NCBI GenBank assembly: GCA_038373865.1
Contig: JAXGGA010003040.1
Span: forward strand, 1 to 64,000
Length of the DNA stretch: 64,000 bases
Origin: Uloborus plumipes
Taxonomy: Eukaryota > Arthropoda > Arachnida > Araneae > Uloboridae
Direction of reading: 5' to 3'
The notes below the pieces were generated by a model. The model was not told where the DNA came from and did no database searches. It saw only the letters and a list, made by a program, of their open reading frames with translations. This document shows, piece after piece, positions 9,994-19,950 of this stretch (position 1 is its first letter; each line of letters begins with the position of its first letter). The translations under genes were made by a program, and so were the position numbers.

Positions 9994-10194
9994 CAAGTGG
10001 CTTTGAGAAGCATGTCTTTGACTTCCTTGATCTCTGTGACGCCTGGAAGCAGAGGCGGAGAGTGGCAGGCCAGGATTTCATTCAATGTCATGAGGGGGAA
10101 ACGCACGCAGGAAAGGACGTCAGCCGCTAGCGGTTCCCTGTCCAAGTAACGCACACTAATCCACTTTAGCGCTGCCAGGTAAACAATGACCTCA
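9994..10194 (-). CDS. BTB-BACK (kelch-like) protein, exon E: second half of BACK domain
   Basis: The minus-strand exon starts after the acceptor ttcaatttcttag (AG at 10196-10195) and ends at the donor ACTTG|GTAAGTAAG. The first base completes an AGT Ser codon with the two bases left by exon D, giving the junction IAVR-S-EVIVYLAALKW. This matches the conserved BACK motif (DEL.VRSE..V..A...W). It continues with a basic/Asp segment, CVRFPLMTLNEIL and a C-terminal KDMLLKATW, the usual end of BACK before the Kelch repeats. Length is 201 nt, ending in phase 2 (TG). KLHL-type proteins act as substrate adaptors of Cullin-3 ubiquitin ligases; for this protein that is inferred only from the family. The next exon was not found between here and position 1. 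Confidence 0.88.
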
Positions 10195-10231
10195 CTAAGA
10201 AATTGAAAAATACATAAATGATGATTTAATA

Positions 10232-10722
10232 CAGTCAAACCTGTCTATTTTGAATTTCACGGGACAGAAGAAAAATTCGAAATACGGAGGCTTCGAGATA
10301 CAGAGGTTGTGATAAAATTTACAAAAATAAGCAATTGGAACAAAGTTAAATACTTAATAAATTGTTTTGCATTGATATTGTTGAATATTTTACTGTACGA
10401 CATGTTGTGAGTCCACGTTTTACTAATTGTGATGACTATATCGGTAGCAAGTTAATGCATACCTTTAAGTATGAACATAGTCTTTGAATGATTGGGCAGA
10501 AGATGATTTTTGTCTCCAAGTTATACCATTGATACAGGTAGCTGGAGATGAAATTCAAAAATAAGAGTCGTCAGAATTCGAGATATACGGTTTTCGGGAA
10601 AAATCATTCGAGATAAACATGAGAAAAACATTAAATTTATGCTGTAAAGGCAGGGAAATTGAAAAATTTCGACATAGAGAGGTTTTCGAGATAAGCAGGT
10701 TCGAGATAAACAGGTTCGACTG
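10232..10722. mobile_element. Tigger/pogo-like MITE (491 bp)
   Basis: TA-flanked (10230-10231 and 10723-10724) with termini CAGTCAAACCTGTCTATTTTGA and the inverse TCGAGATAAACAGGTTCGACTG. The interior repeats 'cgaga(t)a..(a)caggttcgag'. The insertion lies in the intron upstream of exon E of the BTB-BACK gene, 37 bp from the exon. Confidence 0.85.
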
Positions 10723-10839
10723 TAATCTTATGCATTGTAAAATGAACCTATTCACACTATGGACTGTGTACCAACATATAACCAGTCGAAAAATCTTTTT
10801 CAACCACCCCCGAGTTAGTTACGACGAGTTTTCTCGTGA

Positions 10840-11210
10840 CGTCTGTATCTACGTATGTATGTCACATAACTCAAAAACTATGTGCCGTAGAAGCTTCTAG
10901 TTTGGCATGCAGGCTCTGAGGAGGGTCTAGTTGTGCACCTTCCCTTGTGGTTGCATTAGAATGTTTCCAAAATGTGTTTTACCTCTTTTTAGGGGTAAAT
11001 CAGTGTTAATATCAATGCAGACAAATGATATGAATTGGCGCGACCACTTGGCTATACATTGCCAAGTGTTTGACGCCAACGTGGCAACATATCACCAAGT
11101 TGGTGAAAAATTCGGTGAAAAAATTATTTTAGGAATTTGCGTTCAATTTGGCGCTGTTGGCGATATTTTGCGAAAAATCAACTGAATGATGTTAAAATCG
11201 GCGATTTTTA
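10840..11210 (+). repeat. dispersed repeat with conserved short frame (copy 1)
   Basis: Similar to 35035-35350 on the opposite strand. It begins with a gtatgtatgt tract and 'cataactcaaaaactatgtgccgtag', then a frame that includes NDMNWRDHLA, QVFDAN, ATYHQVGEK and QFGAVGDILRKI. The second copy encodes closely similar words. It is rich in TTGGCG/CGCCAA motifs. Unclassified. Confidence 0.6.
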
Positions 11211-12649
11211 GAAAAATAGTCATTGTAAATATTGAGATGTTAAAATGAGATGTTTAAATGTTTCCTTAAAATTATAAAATTTGTCTTTTGACTGGTTTCT
11301 GAAACAAACAATTCAATTGATTTTACAACTTTCAAAACAGTACTATTATAACAAAGTGTCAATTTCTTGGGAGCTTCAAGAGTAAAAAAAAAAAAAGAAG
11401 CTGAAATAAGTTTTTGTTTTGATAAAACGACTCAGATAATTCAGTCTATTGCCGAAAAGTGTATGATGTGACGTTTTAAAGGAGTTGTATTTGCTTCCCA
11501 TGTAAAAAGTGAGAAAATTTTTTTGTTAGCTATGTAAAAAAAATTAATTGTCTTAGTTGGGCAAAAATAATAAACTTTATTTAAAAAAAAACATTTCCGA
11601 GCAATGACCAAAACAATACTTAAAACATTCGTTTTTTCGAAGATGGAGTGATAACCTAATTTTTAAAATAAAATTTAGCATCCTGTTTTTTTGTTTTTTC
11701 TAAATCAGAAATAATAACCTGGACCAAACCCTCAATTGACACATGGAAAGACAATGATTGCATTAGATAAGTAAGTAGTTTCAATTTTAAAAAGCAACTA
11801 AACAAACTGTCCAATTTGAAATTAAATATTTTTTAAACAGGTACTGCAAAACATAATTATGGAAAATATCTTATGAATGCATACAATTAGGTAACATATT
11901 TGATAAACAGTGAAACACAGTCTATACGTTTCTCTCATAGGTTTTTTTTAATCGATCGGGCAGAGTCCAATACATATTAATGTACATTGACGATACGCTT
12001 TTTTTATACAGTCGATTCAAAAACAAATTTAGGTATAATTAGTAGAGATCCTTTTTTAAGAAGAAAATATTCGGATAGAAGAAAAAGAGGGAAAATGTTA
12101 GAAATGACTAATATCAAATATAGATGTCTTTTAATTGTAGAAACAAGCAAAATTAATAATTACAATTGTTAATTCTAACACTTAAAATGAACTTTTTCTT
12201 TGCAATTCAATCTAATTGTTCGTCCTTTAATATTCATCAGATAAAACAAATTGATAACACAACATAACATCTGAAAAAACATAATAAGGGCACAAGAACA
12301 GGTACTTACCATCGTTCACCAAAATGAGTATTCAATTCATATCTCAGAAGTTTGTACTATTACGCGATTGATACTTGTTATTAGACTCTGGTACCTTTCT
12401 GTTGCTATGACGCGACAGTGCACACACAATACACATATTTGAAGAGACATACTTTTATGTTTTTTATTACATATCATTCCATGCCATTACCTAATAAAGC
12501 ATTTTTTTTTAAATTTCTTCTAACAACTTCACTATAAATACTTTAATTTTATTAGAATCAACTTTCAAATTTACAAGATCTTCAATTATAAATCAAAATG
12601 ATAAATCTCTGCATGAAAATAAGACAATAACTAATACATTTTCACACTC

Positions 12650-12737
<88 letters not shown>

Positions 12738-13691
12738 GCAAGGGTCCATTTAACTTTTCGTTTGCAGGTATTTTGATCCAATACTCAGTGTTAACAGTAG
12801 AAAAGAAATTAGTTTTATTTCGTAATAACAGGTATTTAAATGCATAATGAACATGCGTAGGATCTATATCGACTTTGAATTGCTTGAAAATTCAGAGAAA
12901 AGGGATGGAAAACGAAAAGAATGTGACTTTTCAAATATTTTTCTTATGAGGAGCTAAGAGACTTTAATCAGAAAAATACGCTCTTTTTCTTGATTCGTAA
13001 AGTTACTCGAATGAATGGTTACATAAGAGAAACTTTAAATTAGTGTGATAAAAACTCATGTGAATTCAGAGTTTTTTCCTTTTACAAAATCATTGTGTTC
13101 TTCTATAGTTTTTGGTATTCTTTAAAAATACGTATTAGAAATTAAGAAAAAGTAGGGGAATGAGAAAAAATGAATAGCAAGTCAAATTAACACAAAAAGT
13201 TTTTTTTGATAGCGCAAACACTTAAGCATAAAGAAGTTTTAAATCACATAATTTGCACAAAAGTTTCAGGATTAAAAAGTCGTTTGTTTAACCAGACCTC
13301 TTCTTTATAACTTGTTTTATATGCTCTTATCATTGTTTCATTTCGAAACAAGATCTTTTAGACATTATTCAGAGGAAGGGGGAGTAAAAACATTGAAATA
13401 TGAATTCAGAGCTTCTGAGGAACGAAATTTGTTTACATGCGTTGAAAGAAAAAAAAAAAAAAACATGGCCGACACATTTGCGTCCGCTTGCCAATCACTA
13501 GTCCCAAAACTCTTACGAAGTCCCTGGATGAGTAAAGGTTGTTAATATGAGAGCGAGATAACTCACTCTCATATTAATCATTTCCCTATTATTCCCTATT
13601 GACAACATTTTTTTGGGGGGGGGGGAATTACCCCAAAATATATAAGATGACATGATTATTTGTGATAACAATATTTGAGACATTTAGTTAC
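11211..13691. other. intron D-E of the BTB-BACK gene, left part
   Basis: AT-rich intron DNA without recognisable exon. It contains a (TA)n tract at about 12650-12734 and a 12-bp hairpin TTAATATGAGAG/CTCTCATATTAA at 13540-13577. The ATG frame at about 13465 (start MADTFASACQS) has no supporting signal and looks repeat-derived. Confidence 0.55.
12650..12734. repeat. (TA)n microsatellite
   Basis: About 40 TA units with one or two interruptions, inside the intron. Confidence 0.95.
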
Positions 13692-13897
13692 CTTCTCACT
13701 GCAATTTCATCACAATTGAGATATTCGCACAGTTGACTGCAGCTAAGATCTAGAAATTCGCTTGTCCCCACAATTTTCTCGAAAAGTCTGCACATGGTCT
13801 TCAGGGCTTTAGATGCGGAATCTTCAATGCCTAAGTTTTTCGCTGTCACGTACACGAACACAGAATGAACACCGTGTCGGCTTTTCCCCGTCAAAAC
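13692..13897 (-). CDS. BTB-BACK protein, exon D: BTB-BACK junction and first half of BACK
   Basis: The acceptor is caaaattctag|GTTTTG (AG at 13899-13898) and the donor GAGAAG|GTAACT (GT at 13691-13690). The exon is 206 nt and enters in phase 0 after exon C. The translation VLTGKSRHGVHSVFVYVTAKNLG aligns without gaps to the 3-box region that follows the BTB Cys in KLHL proteins. It is followed by an AKNLGIEDSASKAL helix, the FEKIV and EFLDLS segments, and LCEYLNCDEIAVR, the typical BACK 'L..L..DEL.V' block. A nearer acceptor (gtgacag at about 13850) would break phase and drop 15 residues, so the distal one was chosen. Its pyrimidine tract is weak. Confidence 0.85.
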
Positions 13898-14610
13898 CTA
13901 GAATTTTGCACCAATCCATTGTTATGAAGTTGAACTCATTTAATACGAAGAGTACAAGCGTTTTTGCTTCGGTAATGAAGTAGGGAATGTGGGGCAAAGT
14001 GAAATGGTAAAATATTTTCACAGTTTGCAGCGCCACCTATCTTGCAATGTTTTAACTTAAGTTCCTTGACATTCAGACATCAGACATTCCAGCTCTGTTT
14101 GGAAAATGACGAGTTTACAGAGAATGGCCCTATAGTATAGAAGTATAGAAGATCCAAACTCATTCTATCAGAAGCAGAAAAAAAAAATTATCTTAATTTG
14201 CAAAAGGCATAACATTTAAAAGGTTTCTTTTTATTACTTTATTCTCCTATTTCTGCAGTCTCAAGACCCATATAAGGCCTCGTAAGGCAGAATTTTGTAA
14301 CTATTTTTTAAAAAATTTCCCGGGGGAGAACCCCCCCGACCCCCTAAAATTAGGGATATTCTACTCTCCTTCATTTAAAAGAGTTAAACGCATCCCCTAC
14401 AAAGGTCATTCTTCTAAAAATATTTCAAAAAACACAGAAAGCAATAGCATTAGGGGAAAAAAAAAGAAACATTGGCGGGAGGGATCGGCAAAAAGAAAAA
14501 AACCATCAACAAGCACACATACGTATGTTTGTGTTTTTATGCTTCTTCTTTGGGGGGGGGGGGATATGTGATTTTTTTGAGGGGGTTACATATATATATA
14601 TATATATATA

Positions 14611-16137
14611 CACTGCGATGCAAAAGTTTAGACAAAATGCAAATATGTGAATAAAAAGAAAACTATTCAACGAAATGCTTTCAAATTTCTACTGCAGGTA
14701 CACAATATGGTCCCAAACACGTGTCTGGAGTTCTTATAACTATAACTGGAATCAAATTTTGGATATTACAAAATATATTTTTTTACATTGTTGCAAAAGT
14801 TTAGACAATAGTCAGATTTTATGCAAATATCCCTTGAAATGTGATTGGTGGAGGAAATGCGGGACTGTATTATTCATTTATAAAGTGCAGAGATTGCTGA
14901 ATAAATAATCAAAATCTCAAAAGCTCTTTAGTTCTCGTGTAAAGAAGATGAGAAAGTTTGGAAGCCGAAATTTGAAAATGAACCTACTTTATGAATTTTT
15001 TGTCCTTTAAATCGGCTCTAGTATGGTAGTACATTGTTTTTTACTTTGTGGAGAGCAAATTCAGACACGCGTATCGATCAAGAAGAGATCAAGTCCAAGA
15101 AAAATTATATTTCTTAAGGATGAAGGAATTGAAAAAACGGCTTAGACTGACGATTCGCCCCTAAATCCTACAAAAATTCAACTTGAGTCAAAAACAGCAC
15201 GTGATAGCATAGGTAGATGAACAACTGAATCGGATTGCATAAAAAAAACAAAGAATTGTGCTTGAGCCTTTTCGGACAGAGTGTCCCAAATAAGCCATAT
15301 TTTATTGGTAAAAGCAGCACAGCATATGATGATTGGATATTTCTCAAGTCCAGCGAAAAATAATAATCCATCTAGGCCATCCCAATTTTAATAATCTTTA
15401 TCAAAGAAAGTACCATTCATTTTTTAGTCACGATGATACATATGCTGCTTTTCACATTAAAATCTGGCTTATTTGGGACACTCTGTCCGAAAAAGCTCAG
15501 GCACAATTCTTTGTTTTTTTTTTATGCATTCCGATTCAGTTGTTTATCTACTTATGCTGTCACGTGCTGTTTTTGACCCAAGTTGAAGTTTTGGAGGATT
15601 AAGGGGCGAATCGTCAGTCTGAGCCGTATTTTCAATTCCTTAATCCTTAAGAAATATAATTTTTCTTGGACTTTTTGATCGCTACGCATGTCTGAATTTG
15701 CTCTCCACAAAGTAAAAAACAATGTACTACCATACTAGAGCCGATTTAAAAGACAAAAATTCATAAAGTAGGTTCATTTTCCAATTTCGGCTTCCAAACT
15801 TTCTCATCTTCTTTACACGTGAACTAAAGAGCTTCTGAGATTTTGATTATTTATTCAGCAATCTCTGCACTTTATAAATGAATAATACAGTCCCGCATTT
15901 CCTTCACCAATCACATTTCAAGGGATATTTGCATAAAATCTGACTATTGTCTAAACTTTTGCAACAATGTAAAAAAATATCTTTTGTAATATCCAAAATT
16001 TGATTCCAGTTATAGTTATAAGAACTCCAGACACGTGTTTGGGACCATATTGTGTACCTGCAGCAGAACGCATTTCGTTGAATAGTTTTCTTTTTATACA
16101 CATATCTGCATTTTGTCTAAACTTTTGCATCGCAGTG
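14611..16137. mobile_element. Tc1/mariner-like palindromic element (1527 bp)
   Basis: The termini are CACTGCGATGCAAAAGTTT and the exact inverse, flanked by TA at both ends within a (TA)n tract. The two halves (about 14611-15335 and 15435-16137) are inverted copies of each other along their whole length. They include a second internal GCAAAAGTTTAGACAA motif and the segment cggacagagtgtcccaaataagcc. There is no transposase frame. It lies in intron C-D of the BTB-BACK gene. Confidence 0.82.
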
Positions 16138-16397
16138 TATACATATATATATGAGGGTAAAAAAATCAATCGCCCCCCTTGAAAAGTTTCTGGATCCGCC
16201 TTTGATTGAAGTGAACCAAAATACCTGGGAAATGACAATTACTTATGAAGAGGGAGGGAGGGGGAGCAGAGGTAATTTTTCAGTTGAATGTCTTGAGGTG
16301 GCCGAAAGGATGGAGAAATACTATACCAAGTGTACAGAAATAGGTCATCAACTGAAATGTGTTTTGCAGCTATTACTTATGAGGAATCAATGCTCAC

Positions 16398-16550
16398 CTT
16401 CATACACAGGTGCTGCGCACCTTCCATCTCAAGTTTTCTTGAAGCTGTGTAGATTTCTCCAATATTCTGAACTGTGAGGTGCAGGTTTCCAGTGTACATG
16501 TACTTTAGGAGCTCTGCAAATGCTTCGTTGGTGACGGATGGTAACTTTAA
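16398..16550 (-). CDS. BTB-BACK protein, exon C: second half of BTB fold
   Basis: The acceptor is ctttgatgtttcag|TTAAAG and the donor ATGAAG|GTGAGC. The exon is 153 nt, 51 codons, phase 0 at both ends. It encodes LKLPSVTNEAFAELLKYMYTG, the classic 'v.lp.v....f..lL.y.YTG' BTB strand-helix, then NLHLTVQNIGEIYTASRKLEM and GAQHLC, the C-terminal BTB helices ending in the conserved Cys. It joins exon B (…SIRVVH) upstream and exon D downstream with no frame change. Confidence 0.93.
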
Positions 16551-16697
16551 CTGAAACATCAAAGTAGATACACATTCTGAATTGTGCAACGAATGAATAT
16601 ACAGTGTGAAAAGCTTTGTTAATTATTCAAATATTATTTTTTTGTGGAATGTAGTTGTAGTCGTAGGAGAAACAGGCAGCGTATAAGAATGTGAGTG

Positions 16698-16790
16698 CAG
16701 TACAACCTCGTTTAGCCGGATTAACTGGGACCAAGGGCAATCCGGATGGTCGGAAGTCCGGATATTACGTGCGATATTTAAAAAAAAAAA
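16698..16790 (+). mobile_element. Tigger/pogo-like terminus, truncated
   Basis: CAGTACAACCTCGTTTAGCCGG, followed by several 'ccggat' repeats as seen in Tigger-type MITEs. The 3' end is not found. It stops at an A-run. Confidence 0.55.
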
Positions 16791-16864
16791 AAAAAAAACA
16801 CAACTGTGACCTTACTTCATAAATATGGTGCTAGCAGTGCTGCTTCTACTGCTATGAAGAGTCC

Positions 16865-16935
16865 AGAGGCAAGGCGCCTAGTACGCTGTCCTCTATGTAT
16901 GTGAAGCTGATTAGCTTCTAGATAAAGATAAAACA
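16865..16935 (+). repeat. SINE 3' end, 5'-truncated
   Basis: The sequence gaggcaaggcgcctagtacgctgtcctc... ending agcttctagataaagataaaa matches the tail of the complete SINE at 63850-63920 (ggcaaggcgcatagtacgcagtcctc...acttctagaatagaat). Confidence 0.7.
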
Positions 16936-17241
16936 TATATTTCGACTTTTTGCCGCTAGTTTGAAGGAAAAATGAGGTAATTGATTAAGGGTAGAAAATT
17001 AGGGTTAAATATTAATATTACTTAATTCCAAGTCTATTTATATAAAAATAAAGGATATATGCTATACACACACCTTTCATTATGTCTCCTGTTACTTAAT
17101 TTATTATCAGTTAGTATTTCAAATAAAAGTTTTTTTCTTTCTTATTTTTTTGGCCTCCTGTAAAATTTCAGCGTTAGAAGTCGCGTTGACTTTCTTTAGG
17201 ACCAGCGATATGTATTATCTGGCATGATTCATTGGACTTAC

Positions 17242-17407
17242 ATGAACGACGCGAATTGACGCTTTCGCTTCCAGCAGCATCTCCTTGAAATATCTTGAAT
17301 AACAGGAAAGAACAGTCTTGTGAGCGGGATATGCTATTCCTCCAAGTTTTACTGTGATATCTGTGATTTTATTGTGCCTCCAGAGTACAGCTGCATGCTC
17401 GCTCAGC
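17242..17407 (-). CDS. BTB-BACK protein, exon B: first half of BTB fold
   Basis: The acceptor is gtcttttgcttcacag|GCTGAG and the donor GTTCAT|GTAAGTCC. The exon is 166 nt. The first G completes a CTG Leu codon with the CT left by exon A. The exon encodes LSEHAAVLWRHNKITDITVKL, then GGIAYPAHKTVLSCYSRYFKEML. This is the diagnostic BTB core: D-[IV]-x-[VL] strand, then aHk.vLs..S.yF..ml with the conserved Asp, His and Ser/Tyr-Phe. BTB domains dimerise and in KLHL proteins contact Cullin-3. No stop, and perfect phase with exon C. Confidence 0.93.
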
Positions 17408-17515
17408 CTGTGAAGCAAAAGACATCGCCATGTTTAAAATTGTTTGCAAATGAAATGATAATTTATTTACAGAATCAGCTCATGAATAATATAGTGCCAT
17501 GAATAATGTCATTTG

Positions 17516-18178
17516 TTAAGAGCAAGAATCTGAGAGAGTGTACGCCTGTGATTCATGACGTCTCAGATTTTTTCCAAAAAATTACCAAATGTTTAGTATC
17601 TTATTGAAAGACCAAATCCAGAATGTTTTGTTCTTAAGTTGAGTTGTTTAGTTTTTATGGATCCCTAAAGATGAAGGTGCGACATCAAAAATTAAGCGGA
17701 TTTTCAAGACATGGAAGTTGCTGTGAGCTAAAACTATTACCAGGAACTGATGAACTCCAATTTTCTTTTTGTATATAGAATACAGAAGGTTCAAACTTTA
17801 CAAAATGAATGTTAAATTTGAGGTAAGTTGTTGCCGTAAGGTCAGTGAAGGCCCTCAAAACAAGTCATTTTTGACGTTTTTCAGCATTTTTGAGGTCCAA
17901 AAACAGCTTGTACATTTCAGTTGCTACGGCAAAAGTAGTGTCGTTTGAAAGACCAGTATAAGCACTTTAAAATAATGTATAAATAACCGAGGAAAGTTCA
18001 ACGTGCTTTTAGTTGCGTTCGGCCGAAATGTGAAAAATGTCATATTTTACCGATATTCAAACAGTCATAACTTCCTCTGCCAACAACATATTGAAATATT
18101 TTTTTTACCAATGTCATACTCTATTCTTTGTCTTAACAGAACAGTTGAGTCCTTTGAGGCGAGATGTAAAAATTCTGT
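17516..18178 (+). repeat. solo arm of the TTAA foldback family
   Basis: It begins TTAAGAGCAAGAATCTGAGA and matches 49574-50230 with only scattered differences, in the same orientation. The mirror arm is missing and the sequence changes abruptly near 18178 (…aaaattctgtttttaatataagtaga). It lies just upstream of exon B (about 110 bp) in the transcribed direction. Confidence 0.85.
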
Positions 18179-19349
18179 TTTTAATATAAGTAGATACATA
18201 AAGTTTCAAAAAGACCATAGAAATGAATTTCATTATGTAATACAGCGAAGCCTTGCATTCAAAATAGTCATCATTACGATTACTGTGATCACGATTTCTA
18301 TTTCGAACGATTTCTGCAGGTTCCCGCTATCAAACCCCGACCACGGGAGGATGGGATAAATTGGAAGCAAAACCCTTTCAAACAAAAAAAGAATTTTTGA
18401 AATCGGTCCAAGCGTCTTCGAGTAATCTTTGGACATACAAAAAAAAAAAAAAAAAAAAAAAAAAATTCTCTGACGAATTGTATAACCTCCTCCTTTGTTG
18501 AAGTCGTTTAAAAATGAACTTCTGCTTCTGAAACTAGCAAAAGGAACAATGACTTTGGAAATGACGTCACATCATGGGAGATCATTTAAAATTGGTCGGA
18601 AACGAAATACCGTTTTTGCAGAAGATAATTGATCACAAAGCTCCTAAATGGTAGAAGATAGAATTCCGCATCTCTTAGTGGAGAAATCGAAGCCTTTTTT
18701 CCCTAAAACTAACAGCTAAAAACAAATTATTTTCAGCATAACCTTTTTAATATGGTAAAGCAGAAGTACGTCAATTTTGTCATCATAGATTTTGCTGTAG
18801 CTAAAATTTGATGTTATATCCTTAATTTCACCTGTTATTTATAATTCACTTTCATTGATATCTAATGCCTACATATTTCTTTTTTTTTTAATGTGGCACT
18901 TTTTTCGTCTTTCCACAAGACATGACTGTTTGCTTTGACTTAAAATTCAGAGCAAATCAGGAGCTCCCCTCTTTTACCTCCCTTATGCTGACTAGTTGTT
19001 GGCGCCTCATATCTTGACTCGTGCTCTTCACATTGTTAAGTTCAGAGGTATTAGGGGGGGGGGGTAGAGGACTAAAGGCATATAATAATCAAACTTCTGG
19101 TCATTTGTAACAAATATGTAAATACAGTTTTTTTAAGACTACCTAATCTTATTAAATGTACTCCATCTGATAGTGGAAGATAATTTTAAGTGAATTATAA
19201 TAGCCAAAAGTGGATTAATATTAATCGCAGTTTCTCAAAGTTAAGAATAGATGATGTCACCGACTATTAGTATATTTTTGTATATTAAACCAAAACCAAT
19301 CTCAATAAGGTTTTGCTTTGAACTGACGCTCCCAAATGTCACTTACAGC
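18179..19349. other. intron A-B, no exon seen
   Basis: AT-rich, with an A-run at about 18439-18465 and a G-run near 19054-19064. No coding signal recognised. Confidence 0.55.
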
Positions 19350-19710
19350 CAGTGGCGTAGCTAGGGGTCGGCAGGAGTGGCTCTTGCCACGGGCGCAGCA
19401 ACCAGGGGGGCGGCATTTTGACCGATTAAAAAAAAAAAAAAAATCAAGTCCAAACAGACTAAAAAATTAAAATTTGAAAGACACTGCGAGCAGCTCAATC
19501 TGCGCCCCCACGCTACAAGACAAATGATTGGGAACAGTGGCGTAGTTAGGGGTTGGCAGGAGTGGCTCTTGCCACGGGCGCAGCAACCAGGGGGGCGGCA
19601 TTTTGACCGATTAAAAAAAAAAAGATCAAGTCCAAACATACTAAAAAATTAAAATTTGAAAGACACTCCGAGCAGCGCAAACTGCGCCCCCACGCTGCAA
19701 GACAAATGAT
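19350..19710. repeat. 185-bp tandem duplication of a 'CAGTGGCGTAGCTAGG' element
   Basis: Two head-to-tail units start at 19350 and 19535. Each has CAGTGGCGTAG(C/T)TAGGGG, ggcaggagtggctcttgccacgg, ggcggcattttgaccgatt, an A-run (about 15 versus 12) and a tgcgcccccacgct(a/g)caagacaaatga end. They differ by a few substitutions. The CAGTGGCGTAG start is typical of small non-autonomous DNA elements. Confidence 0.85.
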
Positions 19711-19950
19711 ACAAAATGTGCAACATTGTTTTGCTAGATTTCGGTTGGATACAAGCTTAAATCTATCTGGCAGGATAAAATTTAGTTATATGGGGTCTGG
19801 AGTCTGTATGTCTAATCTTTTATCGTAAAACCTTCCTCGCATCTGCGCATGCCTGAGGTCTCTTTGGATTTCCTCAAAATAGGGGAGAAATGCGAAGTAA
19901 CATTCACCAGGAAGTAAGAAGCGAAAGCACCGGCAAGTGCGTCTCCTTAT

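Noticed and set aside
16300..16370. Microexon LMTYFCTL between exons C and D
   Set aside because: It could bridge phase to the proximal acceptor of exon D, but the result lacks 11 residues of the BTB-BACK linker. The distal acceptor gives a gap-free alignment instead.
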